DNA of 64,000 nucleotides from Balneolaceae bacterium. Lineage in GTDB: Bacteria; Bacteroidota; Rhodothermia; Balneolales; Balneolaceae. Below are positions 53,581-63,326 of this stretch, in pieces. Both the position numbers and the translations under genes were made by a program. The DNA lies in contig JAEPQE010000001.1 of assembly GCA_017640665.1 (NCBI GenBank), forward strand, positions 1,195,262 through 1,259,261, written 5' to 3'. Under the pieces are notes generated by a model, which was given only the letters and a program-made list of their open reading frames with translations, was not told the origin of the DNA and searched no databases. Every line of letters starts with the position of its first letter. Position 1 is the first letter of the stretch.

Positions 53581-54048
53581 ATGACAGCAAAAGCACGATT
53601 AGGCTGGTTAACTATAATCCTCCTGATCCTTCCAATACTAGTATGCGCGCAAAACCGCCCCAACAGGGGAATGGTAAACTGGAGTAGTGATACTCCCTAT
53701 GTAAGAATGTATAATCCTCAAACGGTTCAAACAGTAACAGTCACGGTCCAAAAAGTGGAAATATTTACCCCTGAAAAAGGAATGTCAATGGGGATTCACC
53801 TAACAGCCAATCTGAATGATGAGCTGCTTAACGTACATCTGGGACCGGCATGGTTTATTAAAAATCAGGAATTACAAATTATTGAAGGAGATGAACTGGA
53901 AATAACCGGTTCGATGATCACTTTCGAAGGCAGTGAAGCACTCATTGCCAAAACTGTAAAACTAAAAGAAGATACATTAACCCTGAGGGATGATACCGGG
54001 CGACCAGTTTGGGCAGGATGGAAAAGAGGTCGAAGAATGATGAATTGA
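53581..54048 (+). CDS. Small exported protein with predicted OB-like core, unrecognised
   Basis: A 155-residue protein with a signal peptide (about 1-23, ending LVCAQ) and a beta-rich mature part (QTVTVTVQKVEIFTPEKG, LNVHLGPAWFIKNQELQIIEGDELEITGSMI) that looks like a small OB-fold. The GPAWFI pattern recalls periplasmic proteins of the MamS type, but I am not sure. No partner nearby. Confidence 0.7.
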   Translation: MTAKARLGWLTIILLILPILVCAQNRPNRGMVNWSSDTPYVRMYNPQTVQTVTVTVQKVEIFTPEKGMSMGIHLTANLNDELLNVHLGPAWFIKNQELQIIEGDELEITGSMITFEGSEALIAKTVKLKEDTLTLRDDTGRPVWAGWKRGRRMMN

Positions 54049-54076
54049 GGTTTTTACACTAAAAGCAATAACCGTT

Positions 54077-56734
54077 CTACTCACTCTTCAAGTTCTTTAT
54101 AGGGTTTGCTCTGGCCGCGTTCACAGATTGGAAACCTATGGTGAACCATGCGATTAATACTGTGATTATGCTGCCCAGCAACAGAATTTGCCATCCAATT
54201 TGAATTTGATAGGCAAACTCACCCAGCCAGCGATTCATAACCAGCCATGAGATCGGGAGAGAAATACCAATCGCAATTAGAATGAGTTTTGCAAAATCAT
54301 AAGAAATTAGAAGCACAATATTGGTCACTGTTGCTCCTAACACTTTACGTATCCCGATTTCTTTTGATCGTTGAACAGCTGTATACGATGCCAATCCAAA
54401 CAGACCTAAACAGGCAATGAAAATCGCTATTGTTGCAAATAAGCTGAACAACGTTCCGGTTTGTTGTTCGGAGTTATAGATACTGTTGAACTCATCATTA
54501 AGGAAACTATACTCAAAAAACGTTTCGGGAAGAATGGAGCTAACTGTGTTTTCAATGGAGGTAATTAAATCAGAGAGATCTTTAGTTTGTACACGTGCAA
54601 GAACTTTAAGACTGGAATAGGAGAAGCCCTCGTAGTTTACAAGAATAAGAGGCTCGACGGATTTATGAAGAGACTCGTAATTAAAGTTTTCTACTACACC
54701 ATAAACCTTTCCATAGCTATTTTCGCCATACGCTCTGCTTCTTAATTCCTGATCCACAGCTTCTTCAGGAGACCATCCAAATAATTCCGCGGCTGCTTCA
54801 TTTATGATTAACGACATCCGTTCACCCCGGGCACTTCCTGGAATAATATTACCACCGGCTATAAGATTGATTTCCATGGTTGATAAAAAGTCCTCATCAA
54901 TTTCCATAGTATTTACGATTTGGCGGGTTTCTTCTGTCTGACCTTTATTAAAGGTTCTCGCTCCAACTCCTCTAATAGGTAAATGGGAAGCCAGAGAAAC
55001 CTGAGATATTCCATCAAGTGTGGCAATTTCTTGTTTAAGAGTTTCCAGCGAAACGCCCGAATCGTCTGGCTTGTCAACAGATAGTGTTAGTACCTGTTCT
55101 TTAGTGTATCCCAGTTTTTTGTTCTGTATGAAGTCGAGCTGCTCATAAATAACGAGCGTACTCACAATTAAAATTATCGAGATACAGAACTGAATTACAA
55201 CCAGACCTTTCCTTAACCACGCTCCTGAACCAGAAGCTTTATGACTTCCCTTTAGTACGCGTGCAGGTTCAAATCGCGATAGCATAAACGACGGATAACT
55301 TCCGGATAAAAAACTCACGCCCAAACCTATAGAGATTAGGAGGATCAGCAAGGTGTAATTTTCAAACCAGTTCAATGATAACTCCTTTCCGGTCAGATCA
55401 TTAAAAAAGGGTGTAAGATAGCTAACCGCCAGTATGGATATAAAAAGTCCAATTAGTGTAATAAACACGGTTTCTCCCATAAACTGACCAATCAACTGAT
55501 TTCGGTATGCCCCGAGAGTTTTTCTCATCCCAACTTCTTTAGCCCGGTCACTGGCTCTGGCGGTAGCAAGATTCATATAGTTGATGCAAGCTATGATAAC
55601 GATAAGAAACGCGATGCCTGAGAATATGTACACATACCGTATATCTCCGCCCGGAATAATTTCACCATTAAAGGGCGATTTCAGGTAAACATTATTAAAA
55701 GGGATAGCGGTGAGAAAAGGTTGAGCATCCCGACCCCCAAAATATGCTGAAACTTCCCGGTCTATATCCTCCTGAAGAAGATTCATCTGATCAGCGCTTT
55801 TAAGCAACAAATAGGTATGATAGGCAGATCGATTCCAGGCTAAAGTAGAAGCCTCTGGTAACGAAGAAAAAGAAGCCAGGAGATCGAATTGTATATGTGA
55901 GTTGTTCGGGACGTCTTCAACAACACCAGCCACCTGATACACCTGTTGGTCACTTCCTGCAATAAGTGTTTCACCAACTACATTTATGTTGTCAAAGTAT
56001 TTTTCTGCAGTGCTTTTTGTAAGAACAATAGAGTTAGGTTTGGTAAGGGCATCATCGGGATTACCATAAAGCAATTCAAAAGAGAAGACATCAAAGAACG
56101 TTGAGTCAGCGAAGAAGAACATTGACTCATGAAAAATCTGTCCATCCACATTAACCCGCGATTCTTTGGCGCTGTTCTTTTTTAAACGGACAAACTCCTG
56201 CACGTATGGGATCCCTTCTTTCAGACCTGGGCCAGCAAAAGTAGTGGCTCTTGCAGTCGGGATTTGAGTTTCACCAAACACCCAGGTCATACCCACTTTA
56301 GCAATTCGGTCAGAATTATCATGAAAGGAATCATAGCTCACTTCGTCACGAATCCATAGAAATATGAGCATAAAACAGGTGAGTCCGATAGCCAGACCGG
56401 AAATATTAATAAACGAGTATGCTTTGTGTTTAAGAATGTTTCGGTAGGCAATTTTAAAGTAGTTCGAAATCATGGCAAAGTGGTCTTTTTGATAGTGTAA
56501 AGTTGAGGGAGTCTTCTCAATGATAAATCGTAGCTTCAGGGTACTGATGACCTCCCATACGTGAATGAAGTCAGAAATAGGTTTTGAATATTGAGTTCTT
56601 CGGTACCGATACATCTCTTCAAGATCACCTCGTATCTGCTCATCCAGTTCATTCGGGCAGCAAATAGAAAGCAACCTGTTTAACCATTCAGGTGGTTTGT
56701 TTTGATATTCTTCAGGTTCTGGAGTCAAGTTCAC
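54077..56734 (-). CDS. MacB-like ABC transporter permease with prefix domain
   Basis: An 885-residue membrane protein: N-terminal prefix domain (about 1-80; PPEWLNRLLSICCPNELDEQIRGDLEEMY, the permease prefix type paired with PadR regulators), then two MacB-type modules, each with a periplasmic region and a FtsX-like four-helix permease domain (helices about 112-132, 380-400, 425-450, 475-500 and the last three about 760-870). There is no ATPase domain in the protein or beside it. The PadR gene lies 7 bases upstream. The cargo is unknown. Confidence 0.9.
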   Translation of the reverse strand: MNLTPEPEEYQNKPPEWLNRLLSICCPNELDEQIRGDLEEMYRYRRTQYSKPISDFIHVWEVISTLKLRFIIEKTPSTLHYQKDHFAMISNYFKIAYRNILKHKAYSFINISGLAIGLTCFMLIFLWIRDEVSYDSFHDNSDRIAKVGMTWVFGETQIPTARATTFAGPGLKEGIPYVQEFVRLKKNSAKESRVNVDGQIFHESMFFFADSTFFDVFSFELLYGNPDDALTKPNSIVLTKSTAEKYFDNINVVGETLIAGSDQQVYQVAGVVEDVPNNSHIQFDLLASFSSLPEASTLAWNRSAYHTYLLLKSADQMNLLQEDIDREVSAYFGGRDAQPFLTAIPFNNVYLKSPFNGEIIPGGDIRYVYIFSGIAFLIVIIACINYMNLATARASDRAKEVGMRKTLGAYRNQLIGQFMGETVFITLIGLFISILAVSYLTPFFNDLTGKELSLNWFENYTLLILLISIGLGVSFLSGSYPSFMLSRFEPARVLKGSHKASGSGAWLRKGLVVIQFCISIILIVSTLVIYEQLDFIQNKKLGYTKEQVLTLSVDKPDDSGVSLETLKQEIATLDGISQVSLASHLPIRGVGARTFNKGQTEETRQIVNTMEIDEDFLSTMEINLIAGGNIIPGSARGERMSLIINEAAAELFGWSPEEAVDQELRSRAYGENSYGKVYGVVENFNYESLHKSVEPLILVNYEGFSYSSLKVLARVQTKDLSDLITSIENTVSSILPETFFEYSFLNDEFNSIYNSEQQTGTLFSLFATIAIFIACLGLFGLASYTAVQRSKEIGIRKVLGATVTNIVLLISYDFAKLILIAIGISLPISWLVMNRWLGEFAYQIQIGWQILLLGSIITVLIAWFTIGFQSVNAARANPIKNLKSE

Positions 56735-56741
56735 CTCAGTC

Positions 56742-57062
56742 TTATGATGTTTTTGGTATAAGCTTCCAGAGACTGGCTCGTAATGCTTTTGCCGCTTCTA
56801 AAGCATCCATTCCCTTTTCAGTGCATTCGAATAATCTTTTTTGGCGACCACCCCTTTCTGAAGTAGCCCCACCCATTTTAGAAATCAAGAACCCTTTTTT
56901 TTCTAAACGATAGAGTGTTGTATGAATAGAGCTGATGCTCATTAACTTACCGGTATGAGTTTCAAGCTCTTTAGCTATTGTTACCGTATAAGCTTCATTT
57001 CCCAGCACCACTGCTGTAATTAAAACCAGCTCCTCAAAAGCTCCGAGTTCTGTAATTTTCAT
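56742..57062 (-). CDS. PadR-family transcriptional regulator
   Basis: A 106-residue winged-helix regulator (MKITELGAFEELVLITAVVLG, ISSIHTTLYRLEKKGFLISKMGGATSERGGRQKRLFECTEKG), the PadR DNA-binding domain. ATG 57062 is preferred over a longer start because the family opening begins there. It lies 7 bases before the ABC permease gene, which it probably controls. Confidence 0.9.
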   Translation of the reverse strand: MKITELGAFEELVLITAVVLGNEAYTVTIAKELETHTGKLMSISSIHTTLYRLEKKGFLISKMGGATSERGGRQKRLFECTEKGMDALEAAKALRASLWKLIPKTS

Positions 57063-57483
57063 AAATCTATTTCTATCGTATTTGTAAGACAAATGCACAT
57101 CTAACACGAATCATCGAATCATTAGTTACAGAAAAAATAGAATCGGGCTGATTTTTTACTGAAAGGAAGTGAAAGGAACCAGAATTATTATCCTTATTCT
57201 GTTAAAATTAATTTCAGAAAGAATGTGCATTAAATGTGGAAAAGTAAATTAGTTTCAAATTGAATCAATTCCCCTCACTTGTTATCTTAACGAAACTTCA
57301 ACAAAGCTTTTATACCCATTTTATTGTTAGCAACCCATAGCTTTGAGAAATCAACCAAGCGAACCAAAAACAGGTCGCAGAGTTGATGCATTTTTTTAGT
57401 TCAACATATTTTCAAAAAATCCGACGCGTGTTACGTAGTCGGATTTTTTTTGATCCCCTACTCATTCAAACCAAAAGTTAACC
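57063..57483. promoter_or_regulatory. 421-base gap: PadR promoter region and carA leader
   Basis: No ORF of substance. The left part (57063-57200) should hold the divergent promoters. The right part is a leader of about 250 bases that ends in the hairpin at 57414-57451 and includes a weaker hairpin GTTGA...TCAAC (about 57383-57405). No known riboswitch motif was recognised. Confidence 0.4.
57414..57451 (+). terminator. Terminator-like hairpin in the carA leader
   Basis: AAAAAATCCGAC (57414-57425) pairs with GTCGGATTTTTT (57438-57449); the loop contains a small CGT/ACG pair. It is followed by T-rich DNA. It stands 33 bases before the carA ATG with no plus-strand gene ahead, so it may be an attenuator or end a short leader or small RNA. 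Confidence 0.6.
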
Positions 57484-58605
57484 ATGTCACTCCAACCAAG
57501 AAAAAAAGCCATCCTTGCATTAAGTGATGGAACGGTAGCGCACGGCTGGGCTGTCGGATACGAAGGCATCACCGGCGGAGAGTTGTGTTTTAATACCAGT
57601 ATGACCGGCTACCAAGAAATTTTTACCGACCCTAGTTATTACGGTCAGCTCATGATGATGACCTATCCTCATATCGGAAATTACGGGACTATGCCCAGAG
57701 ACGACGAGCATAGAAAAGTGATGGTAGCTGGAATCATTACCCGGGCTTTTTCCTGGGAGTTTAGCAATCCAATGGCAGATCGAAGCCTGCAGGAGTATCT
57801 CGAAGACAACGAAATTGTAGGGATTTCGGGTGTAGATACACGGGCTCTGGTTCGCCACATCCGTGAGAAGGGAGTGATGAATGCGGTAATTTCATCCACT
57901 GAACTGGATGAGGAAAAGCTAGTTCAAATGGCAAAAGACTGGGATGATATGGAAGGTCTGGAATTGGCGACTAAAGTAACGCGCGCCGAAGCCCAAACTT
58001 TCCAACCGGAAGGAGAATCCGATTTTAAAGTGGCAGCGTTTGATTACGGAATCAAACAGAATATCATAAACAGTCTGGTTGCCAGAGGATGTACGTTGAG
58101 AGTATTTCCGGCGCAGTCTTCGCTCGAAGAAGTGAAAGCCTGGGATGCTGATGGATTCTTTTTCTCGAATGGTCCCGGCGATCCCAACCCAACAGGAGAT
58201 TATGCCCTTGAAATAGTGAACTATGCAAAGTCAACCGGAAAGCCCATGTTTGGAATCTGTTTGGGTCACCAGTTGATGGCTATGAGCGAAGGTATTGAAG
58301 TTGGGAAGATGTTTGTAGGACACCGTGGTGCGAATCATCCCGTCAAAAATCTGGAAACAGGACTGGTGGAAATTTCAACTCAAAATCATGGTTTCGCCGT
58401 GACTGAAAGTAGTGTGAAATCCGAAGTAGCAGAAGTTACCCACATCAACCTGAATGATCAGACTGTGGAAGGACTACGATTTAAGAACTTTCCGGGGTTT
58501 TCAGTACAATATCACCCGGAAGCATCACCCGGACCACATGATTCCGCTTACCTCTTCGATCAGTTTATAGATTTGATGGAAGAAAAGAAAGGAGTTGAAA
58601 TATGA
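57484..58605 (+). CDS. carA: Carbamoyl-phosphate synthase small subunit
   Basis: A 373-residue glutamine amidotransferase subunit that hands ammonia to CarB for carbamoyl phosphate. The N-terminal domain has FNTSMTGYQEIFTDPSY; the class I glutaminase domain has nucleophile Cys in GICLGHQLMA and the His/Glu in QYHPEAS. Length typical. It precedes carB by 196 bases, an unusually long gap filled by a REP-like element. Confidence 0.97.
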   Translation: MSLQPRKKAILALSDGTVAHGWAVGYEGITGGELCFNTSMTGYQEIFTDPSYYGQLMMMTYPHIGNYGTMPRDDEHRKVMVAGIITRAFSWEFSNPMADRSLQEYLEDNEIVGISGVDTRALVRHIREKGVMNAVISSTELDEEKLVQMAKDWDDMEGLELATKVTRAEAQTFQPEGESDFKVAAFDYGIKQNIINSLVARGCTLRVFPAQSSLEEVKAWDADGFFFSNGPGDPNPTGDYALEIVNYAKSTGKPMFGICLGHQLMAMSEGIEVGKMFVGHRGANHPVKNLETGLVEISTQNHGFAVTESSVKSEVAEVTHINLNDQTVEGLRFKNFPGFSVQYHPEASPGPHDSAYLFDQFIDLMEEKKGVEI

Positions 58606-58615
58606 TTCAAAAATT

Positions 58616-58733
58616 CCCCTTCAGGATTGAAGGGGTGTCTGAGCCGAATGGCGAGGACGGGGTAGTCGAAAGATTGGGACACCCCAGATCATTTTGCTAA
58701 ACACAAAATGATCATCCCCTCTAAAAGAGGGGA
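58616..58733. repeat. REP-like hairpin cluster between carA and carB
   Basis: Four stems: CCCCTTCA-ggat-TGAAGGGG (58616-58635), GGGGTGTC (58632-58639) with GACACCCC (58678-58685), GATCATTTTG-ctaaaca-CAAAATGATC (58687-58713) and TCCCCTCT-aaa-AGAGGGGA (58715-58733). The outer edges are related inverted repeats (ATTCCCC/GGGGAAT). It lies inside a probable operon. Confidence 0.7.
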
Positions 58734-58801
58734 ATGTCAAAAACCTGAACATAGATTGTAAACAAGCGAAGGGTTTTAATCCTTCAACAAACATACGAAC
58801 A

Positions 58802-61630
58802 ATGCCAAGACGCGACGACATACACAAAATTCTTATTATCGGATCAGGACCAATTGTAATTGGTCAGGCATGCGAATTTGATTATTCCGGATCACAAGCC
58901 TGCCGTTCATTACAGGAAGAGGGTTACGAGATTGTGCTCATAAATTCGAATCCGGCTACCATAATGACGGATCCCATTATGGCAGATGCCATTTACATGC
59001 TGCCAATGACAACCGCATCGATACGAGAGATTGTCGAGAAAGAAAAGCCGGATGCGGTACTTCCTACAATGGGAGGTCAGACCGGTCTGAATCTTTGCAG
59101 GGATTTGGAGAAGCAAGGTTTTTGGGATGAACGTGGCATCAAGATCATTGGGGTTGATATTGATGCGGTTGAATTGACTGAAGATCGTCAGCTGTTTCGT
59201 GATAAAATGGAAGAAATCGGGATCGAACAATGTCGTAGTCGTCAGGCGGAGTCGCTTCTAGATGCAAAAGAAATCAAAGAAGAACTTGGTGGACTTCCGA
59301 TTGTAATCCGACCTTCATTTACGATGGGAGGTGCCGGAGGGGGTATCGTTTGGGATGAAAAAGACTTCGACAAAATGGTGCTTCGTGGACTGGAAATGAG
59401 TCCGGTACATTCTGTATTAATTGAAGAATGTATTTTTGGTTGGAAGGAATATGAGCTGGAGCTACTCAGAGATGCCAATGACAATGTGGTTATCATCTGT
59501 TCCATTGAAAATATGGACCCGATGGGAGTTCATACAGGAGATTCCGTTACAGTTGCTCCAACTCAAACACTCACCGATAAACAACTTCAGATTCTGAGAG
59601 ATGCCGCAATCAAAATGATGCGGTCGATAGGAACCTTTGCTGGAGGATGTAATGTGCAGTTCGCGATGGAGCCCGGAAGTGATCGTTTTGTAGCGATTGA
59701 GATCAACCCGAGGGTAAGTCGATCTTCGGCACTTGCTTCTAAAGCAACCGGGTATCCGATTGCAAAAGTGGCTACTAAACTGGCTGTGGGTTACACTTTA
59801 GACGAATTAAAGAATCAAATTACCGGAACAACATCTGCATGTTTCGAGCCTTCCATTGATTATGTGGTGTGTAAAGTTCCACGCTTCAACTTCGACAAAT
59901 TTCCTGGAGTAGATGAAGAACTTTCCACTCAGATGAAAGCGGTAGGTGAAGTGATGAGTATTGGGCGAAATTTTCCGGAAGCACTGAACAAAGCCTGGCA
60001 GAGCATGGAAGTTGGCCGTGATGGTCTTGGCGCTGATGGCTACGAAGAAATCAACCGGAAAGAAGTGAGGGAGCGATTGATGAAGCCCTATTGGGATCGC
60101 TCGCTACAGATTCGGAATGCTTTTAAACTTGGAGCTTCAGTTGAAGAGATAGCCGACATCACCAAGGTGGATTCCTGGTTCCTACAGCAAATCAGATATA
60201 TGGTTTCTTTGGAAAACCGTACCGAAGGACAAAGTCTGGATGAAATTTCTAAAGATGATTTCTTTGAACTCAAACAAGCTGGTTTTTCTGATGCTCAAAT
60301 TGCCTGGTTATCGAGCAAAAGCGGGGAAAAAGTAACAGAGAATGAAGTCAGAACCAGAAGACTCGAACTTGGTTTAAAACCATCCTTCAAATTGGTAGAT
60401 ACCTGTGCGGCAGAGTTTCCTGCGCAGACGCCATACTACTATTCCGCTTACGAAGGCGAGAACGAAAGTGTGGTTTCAGACCGTAAGAAAGTAATTATCC
60501 TGGGGAGTGGTCCGAACAGAATCGGTCAGGGAATTGAGTTCGATTACTCTTGCGTGCACGCTGTACTTGCAACAAAAGAAATGGGTTACGAAGCGATTAT
60601 GATTAACTGTAATCCGGAAACGGTTTCCACCGACTTCGATATTGCCGACAAGCTATATTTTGAGCCGGTGTTTTGGGAAAGAGTACTGGATATTTATGAG
60701 CATGAAAAAGCGGAAGGAGTGATTATTCAGGTTGGAGGGCAGACTGCCCTGAAATTAGGAAAGCGATTTGTAGAAGCCGGAATTAAAATTTTTGGTACCG
60801 ATTTCGAGATGATAGATTTCGCGGAAGATCGTGGGGAATTTTCTGATCTGCTCACCCGATTGGATATTCCATTCCCTCAATATGGAACGGCAACAGATGT
60901 AGATGGAGCCCTTAAAATAGCAGATAGAATCGGGTATCCGGTTCTAATACGTCCAAGCTATGTATTGGGGGGACAAGGAATGAGAATTGCTGTGAAGCAA
61001 GAAGAGCTTGAAAAATATGTAGCCAATATTCTTAAAACACATCCTGAAAATGCCTTTCTAATCGACAAATATTTAGAGCATGCAATCGAAGTTGATGTAG
61101 ACTCAGTTTATGATGGTGACCAGCTCCATATATCGGGAATGATGCAGCACATTGAACCGGCCGGAGTTCATTCTGGGGATTCTACAGCCGTATTACCACC
61201 GTATTCATTAAGTCAGGAGATTCAGGATACGATTGCTGCGTATCAGGAGCGGATCGCCGAGGCAATGGAAATTCAGGGGTTCCTGAATGTTCAGTACGCG
61301 GTTAAAGATGATAAGGTGTATGTGCTCGAAGCAAACCCAAGAACTACCAGAACCGTACCATTTTTAGCAAAAGCGAATCAGGTGCCTGAGGCAGCCATCG
61401 GAACCAAAGTAATGCTGGGTGCTAAGCTCAAAGACTTCGATCTTAAATCCAAACTCACCAATTGGGCCATTAAAGAGCCGGTATTTCCATTCGATAAATT
61501 CCCGGGAGTAAAGAAAGAACTAGGTCCTGAGATGAAATCCACGGGGGAAAGCATTTACTTCGCCGATGACTTCGAGGACGAACACTTCAGAAAACCCTAT
61601 GAGTTTAAGAGTTTGTACTTGAGTAAGTAG
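58802..61630 (+). CDS. carB: Carbamoyl-phosphate synthase large subunit, short form
   Basis: A 942-residue CarB with two ATP-grasp halves: the first half (about 1-550, with QACEFDYSG and [12 protein letters not shown]) and the second half (about 560-940, with [11 protein letters not shown] and [11 protein letters not shown]). The protein ends at [16 protein letters not shown] just after the MKSTGE segment; the C-terminal MGS-like allosteric domain (about 130 residues, where UMP and ornithine act in E. coli) is absent. Most CarB proteins are about 1060-1080 residues. Short forms occur in Bacteroidota by my recollection. Confidence 0.95.
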   Translation: MPRRDDIHKILIIGSGPIVIGQACEFDYSGSQACRSLQEEGYEIVLINSNPATIMTDPIMADAIYMLPMTTASIREIVEKEKPDAVLPTMGGQTGLNLCRDLEKQGFWDERGIKIIGVDIDAVELTEDRQLFRDKMEEIGIEQCRSRQAESLLDAKEIKEELGGLPIVIRPSFTMGGAGGGIVWDEKDFDKMVLRGLEMSPVHSVLIEECIFGWKEYELELLRDANDNVVIICSIENMDPMGVHTGDSVTVAPTQTLTDKQLQILRDAAIKMMRSIGTFAGGCNVQFAMEPGSDRFVAIEINPRVSRSSALASKATGYPIAKVATKLAVGYTLDELKNQITGTTSACFEPSIDYVVCKVPRFNFDKFPGVDEELSTQMKAVGEVMSIGRNFPEALNKAWQSMEVGRDGLGADGYEEINRKEVRERLMKPYWDRSLQIRNAFKLGASVEEIADITKVDSWFLQQIRYMVSLENRTEGQSLDEISKDDFFELKQAGFSDAQIAWLSSKSGEKVTENEVRTRRLELGLKPSFKLVDTCAAEFPAQTPYYYSAYEGENESVVSDRKKVIILGSGPNRIGQGIEFDYSCVHAVLATKEMGYEAIMINCNPETVSTDFDIADKLYFEPVFWERVLDIYEHEKAEGVIIQVGGQTALKLGKRFVEAGIKIFGTDFEMIDFAEDRGEFSDLLTRLDIPFPQYGTATDVDGALKIADRIGYPVLIRPSYVLGGQGMRIAVKQEELEKYVANILKTHPENAFLIDKYLEHAIEVDVDSVYDGDQLHISGMMQHIEPAGVHSGDSTAVLPPYSLSQEIQDTIAAYQERIAEAMEIQGFLNVQYAVKDDKVYVLEANPRTTRTVPFLAKANQVPEAAIGTKVMLGAKLKDFDLKSKLTNWAIKEPVFPFDKFPGVKKELGPEMKSTGESIYFADDFEDEHFRKPYEFKSLYLSK

Positions 61631-61632
61631 GG

Positions 61633-62970
61633 TTAGTTTAAAGTACTTTTAGTAAGGCCTCCAAAACCAACATTCAATGTCAATAATGATACAATGTTGT
61701 TGTTTGAAAGGACTTCATCAAATCGTTCACCTAGACTGTACGTTAGTATGATATCTTTACTCAGTTCATAGCTAATGGTACCTATCGACTGAAAATCTGA
61801 TTTCTTGCTAACGGAATATTGAATTGTTCCACCGCCATTTGTACTTGTAGGTGTTTCTGTTTCACTATTTCTGCTTACAAATTCCAAACGAAAAGAAATT
61901 CGGTTAAAATCCCCTGATGCAGCTAGTCCAAAATCCGTACTAGTTTGGAAGACTTCCTGGGTAGGGAAATAGGTTTTGTAGTAATCAAGATCGTATGAGG
62001 TGCTTCTGAAAACGCCCAAAATTTTTAGAAACTTCCATTGCTCGCTTTTAAAACGGAATCCTGGGGTAATCCATAGGCTTCGTTTTGGGGCAAAAGTATC
62101 ATCAAAAGTATTGGTTGGAAAGTTTAAGAGAGTGGCATACCCAATATCTATAGAAAGACCGTCCCGAAGATTCAAATATTCTTTGAATTGACCTACAAGT
62201 GAATCGGCTGCAAGTCCTGTTTCCGGGTTTGATAAAGTTCCCGTCACCATTGCATTAAAGGCGTCAAGATAGGAGTCGGTATCGTTGGGATTGAATTCAA
62301 GTGTTGTTGCAGAAGCAATGACTAAATCAGATTGTTTGTTAGCCTGATCTTCTTTCTCGGGTCCAAAGCTAGTGTAGACAATTCCTCTAATGAAGGGAGA
62401 CATTTTCTCAAGAAATTCTTCCCGGGTTTCGAAATCGATCTTTTCTGCTTCCGCAATAATTCTGGAGCTCATTTTTTTTAGTTCACGGATTTCCTCCCGA
62501 TAGCTGGCTACTGTTTTCTTGTCGCTCTCGTTACTAAAGTAGATCGTAGTTCTGTAACCTATCCCAATTGCATTTGTTGAGGTACTGTCTTCCAATAAAA
62601 AGTTTTGTGTACTGGCGATCGAAAAAGAGGAGTTCCTCCAAAGTTGAGCCAGGTATTCTTCAAAAGAAGTAGAATAGAGATACTTTTCCAGGCTAAGGCT
62701 ATGATCTTTAAACCAGTAAGGGGAGAATTCCATCCCGAAATTATCGGGTACAACAATTTCGTTATTTTCATCCATAAAATTAGATAGTAAGGTTGTTTCT
62801 AAAGCTTTGGCTGATTTCGGATATAAAAAAGCACTTGGCTGTACTCCAAGAACAACGGAAGCAGGGGAAGAAGGAGCTTTGATATCGTTAATTCCGGTAG
62901 AATTTTCTTGTCCCAGAATAATTCCTGAGCTAAGAATCAGCCCTCCAAAACAAAGAAATATTTTTTTCAT
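61633..62970 (-). CDS. Exported protein, probable outer-membrane beta-barrel, unrecognised
   Basis: A 445-residue protein with a signal peptide (about 1-20, MKKIFLCFGGLILSSGIILG) and an alternating beta pattern through much of its length, ending in a strand-like LLTLNVGFGGLTKSTLN, typical of outer-membrane barrels. No family recognised. It overlaps the 119-residue gene upstream by 4 bases and is probably the last gene of a three-gene operon. Confidence 0.75.
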   Translation of the reverse strand: MKKIFLCFGGLILSSGIILGQENSTGINDIKAPSSPASVVLGVQPSAFLYPKSAKALETTLLSNFMDENNEIVVPDNFGMEFSPYWFKDHSLSLEKYLYSTSFEEYLAQLWRNSSFSIASTQNFLLEDSTSTNAIGIGYRTTIYFSNESDKKTVASYREEIRELKKMSSRIIAEAEKIDFETREEFLEKMSPFIRGIVYTSFGPEKEDQANKQSDLVIASATTLEFNPNDTDSYLDAFNAMVTGTLSNPETGLAADSLVGQFKEYLNLRDGLSIDIGYATLLNFPTNTFDDTFAPKRSLWITPGFRFKSEQWKFLKILGVFRSTSYDLDYYKTYFPTQEVFQTSTDFGLAASGDFNRISFRLEFVSRNSETETPTSTNGGGTIQYSVSKKSDFQSIGTISYELSKDIILTYSLGERFDEVLSNNNIVSLLTLNVGFGGLTKSTLN

Positions 62971-63326
62971 GGCTCAGGAAATTTAATTTTTAAAACAATA
63001 ATAGGCCTTGGTTCCTCTGATTTCGGTTTATCAAAAGGAACGATTACCTCGCCATTTACTAAAAAGTTAATAGTGATTCGGTCTTCCTGATCAGCAAGGT
63101 TATCTACATCACATACAACAATGGTCTTTTCCGAACGAAGGTCACTTCCCTTTCCTAATAATGCCGATCCTTCATCATCAATTTCAGGATCATTATTACC
63201 AGGTATATCAACTAAGGTGTAGGAGGTGTTTACGTCAGAAATAAAATCGACCGTGAAGGTTACGTCTTCATTATCTTGAACAGCTACAGAAAGGTTTTTA
63301 TATCGGTAGGTTTTTCTTTGGCTCAT
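62967..63326 (-). CDS. Small beta-rich protein, unrecognised
   Basis: A 119-residue protein without a clear signal peptide, acidic, with repeated beta strands (VTFTVDFISDV, RITINFLVNGEVIVPF, IIVLKIKFPEP). It overlaps both neighbours by 4 bases, which suggests tightly coordinated synthesis. Function unknown. Confidence 0.65.
   Translation of the reverse strand: MSQRKTYRYKNLSVAVQDNEDVTFTVDFISDVNTSYTLVDIPGNNDPEIDDEGSALLGKGSDLRSEKTIVVCDVDNLADQEDRITINFLVNGEVIVPFDKPKSEEPRPIIVLKIKFPEP

Noticed and set aside
57063-57413. A named small RNA (e.g. 6S-like) in the carA leader
   Set aside because: No conserved RNA fold was recognised; only the terminal hairpin is clear.
58802-61630. Frameshift explaining the short CarB
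   Set aside because: The second ATP-grasp half is complete and closes with a normal stop; no MGS-like coding is seen in the next bases, which belong to a minus-strand gene.
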